Positions 27,033 to 35,436 of a DNA stretch of 64,000 nt are shown piece after piece. The stretch comes from Kribbella jiaozuonensis. Lineage in GTDB: Bacteria; Actinomycetota; Actinomycetes; Propionibacteriales; Kribbellaceae. The notes under the pieces are model-generated. The model saw only the letters and a list, made by a program, of their open reading frames with translations. It was not told the DNA's origin and searched no databases. The stretch covers positions 992,001 through 1,056,000 of the forward strand of contig NZ_SZPZ01000002.1 of the NCBI RefSeq assembly GCF_005233875.1, given 5' to 3'. Position numbers and translations under genes: made by a program. Position 1 is the stretch's first letter, and each line of letters opens with the position of its first letter.

Positions 27033-27912
27033 CTTCGAGCGTCTGCGCGGGCGGCTGTTCGGGATTGCGTATCGGATGACCGGTACGGCGACCGACGCCG
27101 AGGAGATCCTGCAGGACGCCTGGCTGCGCTGGCAGGACGCTGACCGTACGTCGGTGCGGGATCCGGACGCGTATCTCGCGAAGACGGTCACCAACTTGTC
27201 GATCAAGCAGCTCACGTCCGCCCGAGCCCGCCGCGAGCTGTACGTCGGGGAGTGGTTGCCGGAGCCGGTCCTGACCGGGCGGTTCGACGCACTCGAGGTG
27301 TTGGCCGAGCGCGACTCGGTGTCGTTCGCATTGCTGCTGTTGCTGGAACGGCTGACGCCGGCGGAGCGCGCGGCATACGTCCTGCACGAGGCGTTCGGGT
27401 ACAGCCATCGCGAGGTGGCCGAGCTGATCGGTACGACGGATGCGAACGCCCGGCAGCTGCTGTCCCGCGCTCGCAAGCGAGTGGCGACCGAGCGTCGGCA
27501 CCCGGTCGACCGGGCACGCTGGCGGGAGCTCGTCGACCGCTTCCTGGCTGCGGCGCAGTCAGGCGAGATCGAACAGCTCGAGCGCCTGCTGGCCGAGGAC
27601 GTCGTCTCCACCGCGGACGGCGGCGGCAAGGTGATCGCGGCCCGGAACTCAGTGGTCGGCCGGACCATGGTTGCGCGGTACCTGATCGGGACGCTGCAGA
27701 AGTTCGGCGCGGGTTTCGTCCTCCGCTTCGCCGAAGCGAACGGCGAGCCGGCGCTGGTCGCCGAAGGCCCCGACGGGCTGATGGCCGTGTGCTTCCTCGA
27801 GGCCGGCCCGCAGGGCGTGACCAACCTCCGCTTCGTGCTGAATCCGGACAAGCTCGCCTTCGCCGCTGCCCAGGTGTCACACATCGGAGGGCTGTCAGAT
27901 CTGAGCTGGTGA
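27025..27912 (+). CDS. ECF41-type sigma factor with SnoaL-like C-terminal domain
   Basis: A 295-residue ECF sigma factor. Sigma region 2 (residues 5-70, GIAYRMTGTATDAEEILQDA) and region 4 (105-160, LTPAERAAYVLHEAFGYSHR) are followed by a fused NTF2/SnoaL-like domain (about 175-290). The WLPEPV motif between regions 2 and 4 is the marker of the ECF41 group, which uses the fused domain instead of an anti-sigma factor. Its ATG lies inside the end of the DinB gene (8-bp overlap). The neighbouring NmrA-type reductase fits the oxidoreductase/epimerase partners typical of ECF41. Confidence 0.92.
   Translation: MDDFERLRGRLFGIAYRMTGTATDAEEILQDAWLRWQDADRTSVRDPDAYLAKTVTNLSIKQLTSARARRELYVGEWLPEPVLTGRFDALEVLAERDSVSFALLLLLERLTPAERAAYVLHEAFGYSHREVAELIGTTDANARQLLSRARKRVATERRHPVDRARWRELVDRFLAAAQSGEIEQLERLLAEDVVSTADGGGKVIAARNSVVGRTMVARYLIGTLQKFGAGFVLRFAEANGEPALVAEGPDGLMAVCFLEAGPQGVTNLRFVLNPDKLAFAAAQVSHIGGLSDLSW
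27875..27901 (+). promoter_or_regulatory. Candidate ECF41 promoter ahead of the NmrA gene
   Basis: TGTCACA at 27875-27881 equals the -35 element reported for ECF41 sigma factors (TGTCACA, then about 16 bp, then CGTC). Sixteen bases further is GATC, which keeps two of the four -10 bases. The site lies in the last codons of the sigma gene, with about 27 nt to the ATG of the NmrA-type gene. The -10 is weak, so this is tentative. Confidence 0.4.
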
Positions 27913-27928
27913 ACTGAAAGGACACCAC

Positions 27929-28651
27929 ATGAGCTCAATCCTCGTCACCGGCGGGACCGGCACACTCGGCCGGCCCACCGTGACCCGGCTCCGCGCCCTC
28001 GACGACCAGGTCCGCGTGCTCAGCCGCGACCCCGGCCCGGACCACGTTGTCGCCGATCTGACGTCGGGTGAAGGTCTTGCCGCGGTCGAGGGATCGGACG
28101 TGATCGTGCACCTGGCCACCAGCGAGGGGCGCGACGACGTCCAGCAGACCCGCAATCTGCTCGCCGCGGCACCCGGCGTGAAGCATCTGGTGGTGATGTC
28201 GATCGCGGGGATCGATCGCATCCCGATGCCGTACTACCGCTACAAACTGGAGGCCGAGCGCCTGGTGGCCGAGTCCGGCGTGCCGTACACGATCCTGCGC
28301 GCGACCCAGTTCCACAACCTGATCGACCGCGTCCTGAGCGCTCAACGATTCCTACCTGCGGTGCTTGCCCCGGCGATCTCGTTGCAGCCGATTGCCGTCG
28401 AGGACGTCGCCGTACGCCTCGCGGAATTGGTTGCCGGGCCGCCGGTCAACGCACGGGCTGCAGATATCGGCGGGCCCGAACGGCTGCCGGTGGTCGAGCT
28501 GGCCCGGCGGTGGAAGCAGGCTCGTGCGGTGCATCGTCCGGTTGTGCCGTTGCGGCTGGCGGGCAAGGCGTTCCGTGCCTTCGCGGCCGGCGCGGCGATG
28601 GTCGACGGCCCGGCGTACGGTCACATCACGTTTGCGGAGTACCTGCGATGA
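27929..28651 (+). CDS. NmrA-like NAD(P)-binding protein (atypical SDR)
   Basis: A 240-residue atypical short-chain reductase with the N-terminal nucleotide motif ILVTGGTGTLGRPTV (residues 4-18) and YRYKLEAERLV, the SDR-like YxxxK pair, near residue 95. It resembles YbjT/NmrA-type NAD(P)H-binding regulators or epimerases. ATG at 27929 has a GAAAGGAC ribosome binding site 6 nt upstream. ECF41 loci typically carry an oxidoreductase or epimerase as the sigma target, so this gene is the likely target of the sigma factor upstream. Confidence 0.87.
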   Translation: MSSILVTGGTGTLGRPTVTRLRALDDQVRVLSRDPGPDHVVADLTSGEGLAAVEGSDVIVHLATSEGRDDVQQTRNLLAAAPGVKHLVVMSIAGIDRIPMPYYRYKLEAERLVAESGVPYTILRATQFHNLIDRVLSAQRFLPAVLAPAISLQPIAVEDVAVRLAELVAGPPVNARAADIGGPERLPVVELARRWKQARAVHRPVVPLRLAGKAFRAFAAGAAMVDGPAYGHITFAEYLR

Positions 28652-29037
28652 GAACCTATGTGCGCACGGTCCTGTGGATTCTTGCCGTCATGGAACTGGT
28701 CCTCGGGCTCTGGCTGACGATCGTGCCGAAGACGTTCTACGACCACGTGCCGACGGTGAACTGGACGCCGCCGTACAGCGATCACCTCTTCCACGACTTC
28801 GGTGGCGCGAGTCTCGGACTCGGCATCGTGCTGACCGCGGCCGCGGTCCGGCTCGATCGGTTCTGGACCGTGATCGCCTTGGTCGCCTACCTCGCGTACG
28901 CCGGGCCGCACCTGGTCTTCCACCTCGGCCACCTGGAGGGTGACGAGCACGCATTGTCGATCGGGCTGGCGGTGATCCTCACGCTCATGGTCGTCCTGCC
29001 GATCACCGCTTTGGCGGGGACGCGCAAGTTGACTTGA
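28648..29037 (+). CDS. Small membrane protein of unknown function
   Basis: A 129-residue protein with four hydrophobic segments (about residues 8-26, 50-68, 72-92 and 102-122). The sequence after the first helix ([14 protein letters not shown]) suggests a DUF4345-like family member, but that is tentative. ATG at 28648 overlaps the stop of the NmrA gene (ATGA), so it is the third gene of the ECF41 unit. Confidence 0.75.
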   Translation: MRTYVRTVLWILAVMELVLGLWLTIVPKTFYDHVPTVNWTPPYSDHLFHDFGGASLGLGIVLTAAAVRLDRFWTVIALVAYLAYAGPHLVFHLGHLEGDEHALSIGLAVILTLMVVLPITALAGTRKLT

Positions 29038-29071
29038 CGACTGTGACAGTAGGACTGTCACAATGGCGGGC
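29034..29071 (+). promoter_or_regulatory. MerR-type promoter/operator of the CoA-transferase operon
   Basis: TTGACG (29034-29039) and CACAAT (29059-29064) are separated by 19 bp, the long spacer typical of MerR-controlled promoters. The perfect palindrome TGTGACAGT-AGG-ACTGTCACA (29042-29062) fills the spacer. The ATG at 29072 starts seven bases after the -10, giving a leaderless mRNA. The same arrangement occurs at 36452-36489. Confidence 0.75.
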
Positions 29072-30181
29072 ATGGGTCCACTCGAGGGCGTGAAGGTGGT
29101 CGAGCTGGCCGGGATCGGGCCGGCGCCGTTCGCGTGCATGATGCTGGCGGAGCTCGGCGCCGACGTACTGCGCATCGATCGCCCGGGTGGCAGCCTGTCG
29201 CTCGGGCCGCCGGAGCTCGACCTGCTGAACCGCGGTCGGCGGAGCGCGGCGCTCGATCTGAAGCAGCCGGCCGCGGTGGACGTCGTACGGCGGCTGGTCG
29301 CGCGGGCCGACGTACTCGTCGAAGGCTTTCGGCCCGGTGTTGCCGAGCGGCTCGGGCTCGGGCCGGAGGCCTGCCACGCGATCAACCCGCGGCTGGTGTA
29401 CGGGCGGATGACCGGCTGGGGTCAGGACGGTCCGCTCGCACAGACGGCCGGGCACGACATCGACTACCTCGGGTTATCGGGCGCCCTGCATCTGATCGGC
29501 CGGGCCGGCGGACCGCCGCAGGTGCCTGCCAACCTGCTCGGCGACTTCGCGGGCGGATCGCTGTACCTCGTGATCGGCGTACTCGCGGCCCTGCACAGCG
29601 GCCAAGGACAGGTCGTCGACGCCGCGATTGTCGACGGGTCGGCGCATCTGACCACGATGCTGCTCGGTGCGCTCGCGGCCGGGTCGTGGCGGCAGGAGCG
29701 CGGGTCGAACCTGCTCGACACCGGTGCGCCGTTCTACGACGTGTACGAGACGGCTGACGGGAAGCACGTCTCCGTCGGCGCGATCGAGCCGCAGTTCTAT
29801 GCGGAGCTGATCGAGAAGCTGGGGATCGACGCGCCCGACCGCAACGATCCGTCGAACTGGCCGGCCCTTCGCAAACTCTTCGCCGAGACCTTCCGGCAAC
29901 GGACGCAGGCGGATTGGACTGCGGTGTTCGTCGGCTCCGATGCCTGCGTCGCACCTGTCCTGCCGCTCGGCGCGGACCATCCGCATCTCGTTGCCCGAGG
30001 CACCTTTGTCGACCACCACGGCGTCCGGCAGCCTGCTCCTGCGCCGCGGTTCGACCGTACGCCGACCAGCCTGGGCCGACCGCCGGCGCGGCCGGGGGAG
30101 CACACCGGTGAAGCCCTGGCCGACTGGGGCATTACCGACATCGACGAGCTGCTCGGCTCCGGTGCCGCCGTTCAGAACTGA
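29072..30181 (+). CDS. CaiB/BaiF family CoA-transferase (alpha-methylacyl-CoA racemase-like)
   Basis: The 369-residue protein belongs to the class III CoA-transferase/racemase fold. Motifs: [23 protein letters not shown] near the start (CoA-binding), and [13 protein letters not shown] near residue 130, in which the Asp is the catalytic residue of alpha-methylacyl-CoA racemase. The ATG at 29072 is preferred over 29063 because the -10 element covers the latter. The acyl-CoA dehydrogenase follows 13 bp later, so both are one operon for branched or methyl-branched acyl-CoA breakdown. Confidence 0.88.
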   Translation: MGPLEGVKVVELAGIGPAPFACMMLAELGADVLRIDRPGGSLSLGPPELDLLNRGRRSAALDLKQPAAVDVVRRLVARADVLVEGFRPGVAERLGLGPEACHAINPRLVYGRMTGWGQDGPLAQTAGHDIDYLGLSGALHLIGRAGGPPQVPANLLGDFAGGSLYLVIGVLAALHSGQGQVVDAAIVDGSAHLTTMLLGALAAGSWRQERGSNLLDTGAPFYDVYETADGKHVSVGAIEPQFYAELIEKLGIDAPDRNDPSNWPALRKLFAETFRQRTQADWTAVFVGSDACVAPVLPLGADHPHLVARGTFVDHHGVRQPAPAPRFDRTPTSLGRPPARPGEHTGEALADWGITDIDELLGSGAAVQN

Positions 30182-30194
30182 GAGGAAACCGCCC

Positions 30195-31337
30195 GTGGAA
30201 CGTCAGCTCTTCGACGCCGATCACGATGCCTTCCGGGAGAGCGTTCGCGCGTTCTGCGAGAAGGAGATCGTCCCGCACCACGACAGCTGGGAGGACGCCG
30301 GGATCGTGCCGCGCGAGCTGTGGACCGCGGCTGGTGGCGCGGGGCTGCTCGGCTTCATGATGCCGGAGGAGTACGGCGGGGGTGGGGCGCGGGACTTCCG
30401 GTTCAACGCCGTGCTGATCGAGGAGCTGACCCGGGTCCGCGCGAGTGGGGTCGGATTCACGATCCACACCGACATCAATTCGGCGTACCTGCTGGACTAT
30501 GCGACGCCGGAGCAGAAGGCGCGGTGGCTGCCCGCGTTCTGTGCGGGGGAGACGATCAGCGCGATCGCGATGACCGAGCCCGGCGCGGGGAGTGATCTGC
30601 AAGGAATTCAGACGACTGCGCGCCGCGACGGCGATCATTATGTGCTCAACGGGCAGAAGACGTTCATTTCGAACGGGATTCTCGCCGATCTGGTGATTGT
30701 GGTCGCGAAAACCGATCCGGCGGCGGGTGCGCAGGGGATCTCGCTGATCGTGGTCGAGCGCGGTATGCCGGGGTTCGAGCGCGGGCGGAATCTGGACAAG
30801 ATCGGGCTCAAGGCGCAGGACACCGCGGAACTGTTCTTCGACGACGTACGGGTGCCGGTGGAGAATTTGCTCGGCGAGGAGGGCAAGGGCTTCATCTACC
30901 TGATGGAGAAGCTGCCGCAGGAGCGCCTGACGATCGCCGTGGTCGCGGCCGCCGCCTGCGAGAACATGCTCGAGGACACCCTGCGCTACGTGAAGGACCG
31001 CAAGGCATTCGGCCGCCCGATCGGCTCCTTCCAGAACAGCCGCTTCGTCCTCGCCGAACTCGCCACCGAGACCCAGATCGCGCGTGTCTTCGTAGATCGC
31101 TGCATCCAGGAACTCACCGCCGGCACCCTCACCGTCGCCGAAGCCGCCATGGCCAAATGGTGGACCACCGAACTCCAGAAGAAGGTAGTAGACCGCTGCC
31201 TCCAACTCCACGGCGGCTACGGCTTCATGACCGAGTACCCCATCGCCAAGGCCTACCTAGACACCCGAATCCAAACCATCTACGGCGGCACCACCGAAAT
31301 AATGAAAGAAATAATCGGCCGCACACTGGGCATTTAA
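30195..31337 (+). CDS. Acyl-CoA dehydrogenase (long-chain/LCAD-like)
   Basis: Introduces the alpha-beta double bond in acyl-CoA using FAD. The 380-residue protein has the signature AIAMTEPGAGSDLQG (about residues 123-137) and LPQERLTIAVVAAAACENML; Glu256 in ACENML is the catalytic base position of LCAD-type enzymes, while the MCAD-type position reads YGGTTE without Glu. GTG at 30195 has a GAGGAAAC ribosome binding site. The last ~70 codons use unusual codons for this genome (GTA GTA, CTA, ATA, AAA), and the stop runs straight into a purine-only tract. Same operon as the CoA-transferase gene. Confidence 0.9.
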   Translation: MERQLFDADHDAFRESVRAFCEKEIVPHHDSWEDAGIVPRELWTAAGGAGLLGFMMPEEYGGGGARDFRFNAVLIEELTRVRASGVGFTIHTDINSAYLLDYATPEQKARWLPAFCAGETISAIAMTEPGAGSDLQGIQTTARRDGDHYVLNGQKTFISNGILADLVIVVAKTDPAAGAQGISLIVVERGMPGFERGRNLDKIGLKAQDTAELFFDDVRVPVENLLGEEGKGFIYLMEKLPQERLTIAVVAAAACENMLEDTLRYVKDRKAFGRPIGSFQNSRFVLAELATETQIARVFVDRCIQELTAGTLTVAEAAMAKWWTTELQKKVVDRCLQLHGGYGFMTEYPIAKAYLDTRIQTIYGGTTEIMKEIIGRTLGI

Positions 31338-31411
31338 AGAAAAAGAAAAGAAGAAGAAAGAAGACAAATATAAAAGAAAGGAAAGAAAAAGAAAGAAGAG
31401 AAGATATATTT
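31335..31411 (+). repeat. Purine-only AT-rich tract after the acyl-CoA dehydrogenase gene
   Basis: From the TAA stop onward about 75 bases consist almost only of A and G in short mixed runs, interrupted by only a handful of pyrimidines, in a genome where GC is near 70 percent. The tract starts with TTAAAGAAAAAGAAAAG. It has no hairpin. It could act as a flexible or triplex-forming spacer, or mark an old junction; the function is not known. Confidence 0.85.
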
Positions 31412-31493
31412 AGTTGGGTGCGTGGTTGAGCTCGCCTTGTTGCCGCCGGTCAGATAGCGGACGCGCACAGGGTCGTAGTCACGGCCGGCACGA

Positions 31494-31532
31494 GCTCGAC
31501 ACGTGTCGAGCGGGCCACCTACGATCCGGCCT
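31494..31532 (+). promoter_or_regulatory. Promoter with an 18-bp palindrome and a leaderless start
   Basis: TCGACA (31496-31501) and TACGAT (31520-31525) are spaced 18 bp. The perfect palindrome GCTCGACACGTGTCGAGC (31494-31511) overlaps the -35 and is a likely operator. The first ATG (31533) begins seven bases after the -10, as in other leaderless starts in this window. Confidence 0.5.
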
Positions 31533-31589
31533 ATGTGGAACCGGAACCATCGAGCCGAGTTCGAGCGGCTGAAGGCCGTCCGACTATGA
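31533..31589 (+). CDS. Leaderless 18-residue mini-ORF
   Basis: ATG at 31533 opens an 18-codon frame (MWNRNHRAEFERLKAVRL) whose TGA overlaps the ATG of the next gene (ATGA at 31586-31589). With the promoter just upstream this looks like a leader peptide that couples translation of the following gene. No homologue is known to me, so it may also be a chance frame. Confidence 0.4.
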   Translation: MWNRNHRAEFERLKAVRL

Positions 31590-32131
31590 CAGTGGTCCAG
31601 GTCATCGAAGAAACGGGACCGTACGTCGTTGCACTCGCAGGTATGGCGGCCGGCTATTTCGGAGGACGTAACACTGGCCGTGAGTCCCGGCATCACGCAC
31701 GGGTGGAGGCGTTGTACCAAGACATGCTTGAGGACCTCGCCTGCCAGTCACGAAAGGCGCTCGACGCAGCCGGCATCGAGGTATTTGGTGCCGGTCCCCC
31801 CGGACCGGAGGTGCCATCGGTCAGTAGGTCAAGAGTCCAGCTCTATGCCAGTCCAGCGGTTTCGGCCGCCTGGGACGATGCATGGTTCTATCTGAGCGTC
31901 CTGGACCTTGAGCGGAAGGCTGGCGATCAGGATCGAGTGATCCAGGCGACGTTCAAATGGCATGCTGCGGAGCGTGCTGTGCTTTCGGCCATGCGGGACG
32001 ATCTTGGTGTCCCGAAAGGGTCGCTTCTGGAGGGTGTGCGGCATCGTGTGCGCGCCTCCCGTAAGGCGTTTGCTCGGTGGCGCGTGAAGCGAAGGCGATC
32101 GCGTGCTGCGAGCGAGGTGCGTTCGAAGTGA
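31586..32131 (+). CDS. Membrane-anchored protein of unknown function
   Basis: A 181-residue protein with one hydrophobic segment near residues 10-28 (YVVALAGMAAGYFGGR), then a soluble helical part and a strongly basic C-terminus (last 30 residues contain about a dozen Arg/Lys). No family was recognised. Third-position GC is lower than in the neighbours and the codon use is mixed, consistent with foreign or fast-evolving DNA. ATG at 31586 is chosen for the ATGA overlap with the mini-ORF; an in-frame GTG at 31535 is an alternative. Confidence 0.55.
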   Translation: MTVVQVIEETGPYVVALAGMAAGYFGGRNTGRESRHHARVEALYQDMLEDLACQSRKALDAAGIEVFGAGPPGPEVPSVSRSRVQLYASPAVSAAWDDAWFYLSVLDLERKAGDQDRVIQATFKWHAAERAVLSAMRDDLGVPKGSLLEGVRHRVRASRKAFARWRVKRRRSRAASEVRSK

Positions 32132-32314
32132 CCTGGGGGCGTCTCGCACGCTGGGGTGTAGCTGCCGGCGGCCTGCCGGTGAGGTGCCGGCAGGGCGTCG
32201 GGTGCGAGCTGCCGTACCAACCCCTCCCGAGCGGCGCGGCACGCCTGGCGTCGGGGTCTGGAACGCCTTGACAGGCTGACTCAGAGTAGCGATCAAACGG
32301 GCGGAGATCCAGAC

Positions 32315-33055
32315 CTACCCGAGCTCGTCCGGTCCTGGTGCGGGCACAGTGATCCGGCTCTGGACGATGTCGTCGGCTACCTCGGTCAGGCGGCGGTTGT
32401 TGGCGCGGGCGTAGCGTCGTAGGACCGCGAACGCCTCGTCGACGTCGACGGAGAGGCTGTGGGTGAGGAATCCCTTGGCCTGCTCGATCAGGACGCGGCT
32501 GTTGAGGGCCATTTGCAACTGCTCGGTCACGAGCTCCTGGCGGGCCAGGGCGCGTTGGTGCACGATGCCGATCGTGGCTGCGTCGGCCAGCGCCTGCCCG
32601 AGCGTGATGGTGTCCGTGCTCAGCGTCCCGGTGCTCGTGCTGAGCAGGTTGACCGCACCCAGCACGTTGTCCCGCAACCGCATCGGAAGCGCCTGGACCG
32701 ACCGATAACCGGCGTCGATGGTCGCCGCCGTGAACCGCGGCCAGCGGGAGCGAGCGGTGTCGTCCCACAGATCGGCGTACTGGACCGGGCGTCCGCTGGT
32801 GAACGCGTCCAGGCAGGGACCTTCGAGCGTCTGCAACTGGGTCAGCTCGACCAGCCGCGCCTCTTCGCTCGAGGCCGCGACGAGATTCAGTACGCCGTGG
32901 TGGTCGGCGAGCACGATGCCACAGGCCGAAACTCCCAGTAGCTCGCTGCAGCGCATCGCGAGCCGGTCCAGGAACTCGATGATGTCGAAGTCGTCGACGA
33001 GAGTGTCCGACAGCTCGATGAACACTTCCCGCACTCTGCGGTCAATTGCGGTCAT
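32315..33055 (-). CDS. GAF-ANTAR RNA-binding regulator, second gene of pair
   Basis: A 246-residue protein with a GAF sensor domain (about residues 15-165) and a C-terminal ANTAR domain (LNSRVLIEQAKGFLTHSLSV with the conserved Ala and Gly). ANTAR proteins bind hairpins in mRNA and cause antitermination. The ATG at 33055 overlaps the stop of the upstream GAF-ANTAR gene as TGATG, so the two are coupled. The GAF ligand is unknown. No target hairpin pair was identified by eye. Confidence 0.88.
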   Translation of the reverse strand: MTAIDRRVREVFIELSDTLVDDFDIIEFLDRLAMRCSELLGVSACGIVLADHHGVLNLVAASSEEARLVELTQLQTLEGPCLDAFTSGRPVQYADLWDDTARSRWPRFTAATIDAGYRSVQALPMRLRDNVLGAVNLLSTSTGTLSTDTITLGQALADAATIGIVHQRALARQELVTEQLQMALNSRVLIEQAKGFLTHSLSVDVDEAFAVLRRYARANNRRLTEVADDIVQSRITVPAPGPDELG

Positions 33056-33924
33056 CAGTCCTCCTCCTGTTCCTTCTCGACATGGTCGGGGCCAATCTCC
33101 TTCGGATCGTGCGGTCCTGTCGGTGGAGAGGCGTCGTGGTCGTTCTCGAGGTGGAGACGACCGGCCATGACCTCTATGGCGACCTCGCGGAGCGACAGAC
33201 CACTGCTGTAGCTGTGTGCCCGCAGGAGCGCCAGGGCGTCGACGACGTTGATGCGTTGCTGCGCCGCGAGTCGCCCCGCAGCCTGGTGTACTTCGGCGCG
33301 CCGGGCCACGAAGGCGGCCTCGATCACGCTGTCCAGGTCTGTGCTGAGGCCGCGCCGATGATCCAGCGCGAGCACGAACACCGTATCGGCGTACACCAGT
33401 GCGTCCTGCAGCTGCTCGGGTCGCAGCGGTCCGGCCTGCCGCCGGTACACGCTCAGGACGCCCATCCTGGCGGCGCCTGCAGCGACCGGGAAGGCGAACG
33501 CGCCGTGAACGCCCCGGCCCGCGACGGCTGCCGTGAAGGCCGGCCACCGGCGGCCGGCTTCCGGCCCGCCCAGATCGGCCTCCAGCACCGGCATGCCGGT
33601 GGCCATCGCCTCCGCGCTCGGCCCTTCGCCCAACGCGAACTGCAACTCGTCCAGCTCACCGATCTCGGGATCCGTGGCCAATAACGGCTCCAACACGCCG
33701 CCGTTCCGTGTCAACGCGAGCCCTGCTCCGGAGGCCGACAACGCCCGGGCGCAAGCCGTCACCGCGTGCAACAACGAAGGGGCGGTGCCATCGCCGTCGG
33801 CAACGGCTTTGATCGCCCCCCACACCCTGGCACCGCGGTCGTGATCCACCCATTCCGTCCAGATTTCAACCGCCTCCGGGCGGATGCTCCACCCTAGCGG
33901 CCGGATCCCCGAAATGCTGTTCAT
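33055..33924 (-). CDS. GAF-ANTAR RNA-binding regulator, first gene of pair
   Basis: A 289-residue protein with a GAF domain (about residues 50-190, LSASGAGLALTRNGG, LQFALGEGPSAEAM) and an ANTAR domain (AAGRLAAQQRINVVDALALL, then REVAIEVMAG) followed by an acidic tail. It differs clearly from its partner, so the pair is not a recent duplication. ATG at 33924 (MNSISGIRPLG) is chosen; an upstream ATG six codons earlier is possible. Coupled to the second GAF-ANTAR gene. Confidence 0.85.
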   Translation of the reverse strand: MNSISGIRPLGWSIRPEAVEIWTEWVDHDRGARVWGAIKAVADGDGTAPSLLHAVTACARALSASGAGLALTRNGGVLEPLLATDPEIGELDELQFALGEGPSAEAMATGMPVLEADLGGPEAGRRWPAFTAAVAGRGVHGAFAFPVAAGAARMGVLSVYRRQAGPLRPEQLQDALVYADTVFVLALDHRRGLSTDLDSVIEAAFVARRAEVHQAAGRLAAQQRINVVDALALLRAHSYSSGLSLREVAIEVMAGRLHLENDHDASPPTGPHDPKEIGPDHVEKEQEED

Positions 33925-34108
33925 CGCGACGCGTGCCACCAACGGCCGTCACCGCGAACCTCGCGGCCGACGGAGTCCGTCTGTTACCCAGTCCCGCGAT
34001 TCCTACACCTCGGCTGCCGGCTGCTCGTTCGGCGGCAGGCCCGGTACCGTCCCTCGCGCGGGTCGTGCGGGCGTGATTGACTGCCCTCAGGCATCGAGGG
34101 AGGTCGCC

Positions 34109-34705
34109 ATGGGCATCGTTTCTCCGGGGTTCACCGGTCGGCGGCGGGGCGGGACGGAGCTCCCGCCCGGGCAGTACCTGACCCGGGATTTCCCGGTCCT
34201 GTCAGCCGGGCCGACACCGCACGTGCTGACGGAGCACTGGGAGTTCACCGTCACCAGCGAGACGGGCGAGAAGTACAAGTGGGACTGGGCCGCGCTGATG
34301 GCGTTACCGGCCGAGGAGATCACCAAGGACATCCACTGCGTGACCCGGTGGTCGAAGCTGCAGACGACCTGGAAGGGCGTCTCGCTCGACACACTGCTCG
34401 CGGACGTCGAGACCGGCGCGGACTACGCGATGGCGCACAGCTACGGCGGCTACACGACGAACCTGCCGATGGACGACCTGCTCGACGGGCAGTCCTGGAT
34501 CGCCTACGAGTTCGACGGCGAGCCGCTGGACCCCGAGCACGGCGGACCGGCGCGGCTGCTCGTCCCACACCTGTACTTCTGGAAGAGCGCCAAGTGGGTC
34601 CGCGGCCTGGTGCTGTCCGACACCGAGGACCTCGGCTTCTGGGAGACGGCCGGCTACCACGAGTACGGAGACCCATGGAAAGAACAGCGATACGCCGGCG
34701 ACTGA
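34109..34705 (+). CDS. Cytoplasmic molybdopterin oxidoreductase (sulfite oxidase/YedY fold)
   Basis: A 198-residue protein with the sulfite oxidase-type molybdopterin core: ITKDIHCVTRWSK carries the Cys that would ligate Mo, followed by AHSYGGYTTNLP and HGGPARLLVPHLYFWKSAKWVRG. Unlike MsrP/YedY it has no Tat or Sec signal, so it probably acts in the cytoplasm. ATG at 34109 has a GAGGGAGG ribosome binding site. It overlaps the flavin reductase gene by 31 bp, so electron transfer between the two products is likely. The substrate is unknown. Confidence 0.88.
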   Translation: MGIVSPGFTGRRRGGTELPPGQYLTRDFPVLSAGPTPHVLTEHWEFTVTSETGEKYKWDWAALMALPAEEITKDIHCVTRWSKLQTTWKGVSLDTLLADVETGADYAMAHSYGGYTTNLPMDDLLDGQSWIAYEFDGEPLDPEHGGPARLLVPHLYFWKSAKWVRGLVLSDTEDLGFWETAGYHEYGDPWKEQRYAGD

Positions 34706-35436
34706 CCTGGCAGGTCGGCACCGTCACCGACGTACGGCGTGAGACCGAGACGGCGCGGACGATCGTGCTCGAGGTACCGGACTGGCCGGGGCATGTGGCC
34801 GGCCAGCATCTCGACGTACGGCTGACAGCGGACGACGGGTACCGGGCGTCGCGCTCGTACTCGATCGCGTCGGCCTGGTCCGAGTCGCAGCCCTCGACGA
34901 TCGAGCTGACCGTCGAGCAGGTACCGGACGGCGAGGTGTCGCCGTACCTGGTCGACGTACTGAAGGTCGGCGATCCGCTGGAGATCCGCGGACCGGTCGG
35001 CGGCTGGTTCGTCTGGAAGCCGGAGCAGGACGGGCCGGTCCAGCTGATCGGCGGCGGATCGGGTGTCGTGCCGTTGCGGGCGATGCTGCGCGCGCATGCC
35101 GAGGCAGGGAGTACGACGCCGGTCCGGTTGCTGTACTCCGTACGGCGTCCGGAGTCCGTGATCTATGTGAGCGATCTGAAGGACCTGGCCGCGTCGGACG
35201 ATGTCGACGTGCACCTGGTGTACACGCGGGACGCGCCGGCGGGGGAGCCCCGCGTCGGGCGGATCGATGCCGACGTGATCTCGAAGTACGCGCTCAAGCC
35301 GGAGGACGGCGGGACGACGTACGTGTGCGGGCCGACGCCGTTCGTGGAGACGGTGGCGAATCTGCTGGTCGCGGCCGGACATGACCCGGCTCGCGTGAGA
35401 ACTGAACGTTTCGGACCGACTGGAGGCCCGCGATGA
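34675..35436 (+). CDS. Ferredoxin-NADP reductase-like flavoprotein
   Basis: A 253-residue protein with an FAD-binding beta-barrel (RASRSYSIASAW carries the RxYS motif) and a NAD(P)-binding domain (GGGSGVVPLRAML; YVCGPTPFVETV). There is no 2Fe-2S domain at either end. It probably passes electrons between NAD(P)H and the molybdoenzyme encoded just upstream. ATG at 34675 lies within the end of that gene. Its stop overlaps the DUF6510 start (ATGA). Confidence 0.9.
   Translation: MERTAIRRRLTWQVGTVTDVRRETETARTIVLEVPDWPGHVAGQHLDVRLTADDGYRASRSYSIASAWSESQPSTIELTVEQVPDGEVSPYLVDVLKVGDPLEIRGPVGGWFVWKPEQDGPVQLIGGGSGVVPLRAMLRAHAEAGSTTPVRLLYSVRRPESVIYVSDLKDLAASDDVDVHLVYTRDAPAGEPRVGRIDADVISKYALKPEDGGTTYVCGPTPFVETVANLLVAAGHDPARVRTERFGPTGGPR

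Noticed and set aside
31157..31429. 90-codon plus frame over the end of the acyl-CoA dehydrogenase gene and the purine tract
   Set aside because: Its Lys/Arg/Glu-rich end simply reads the purine tract; no start signal and it overlaps a real gene.
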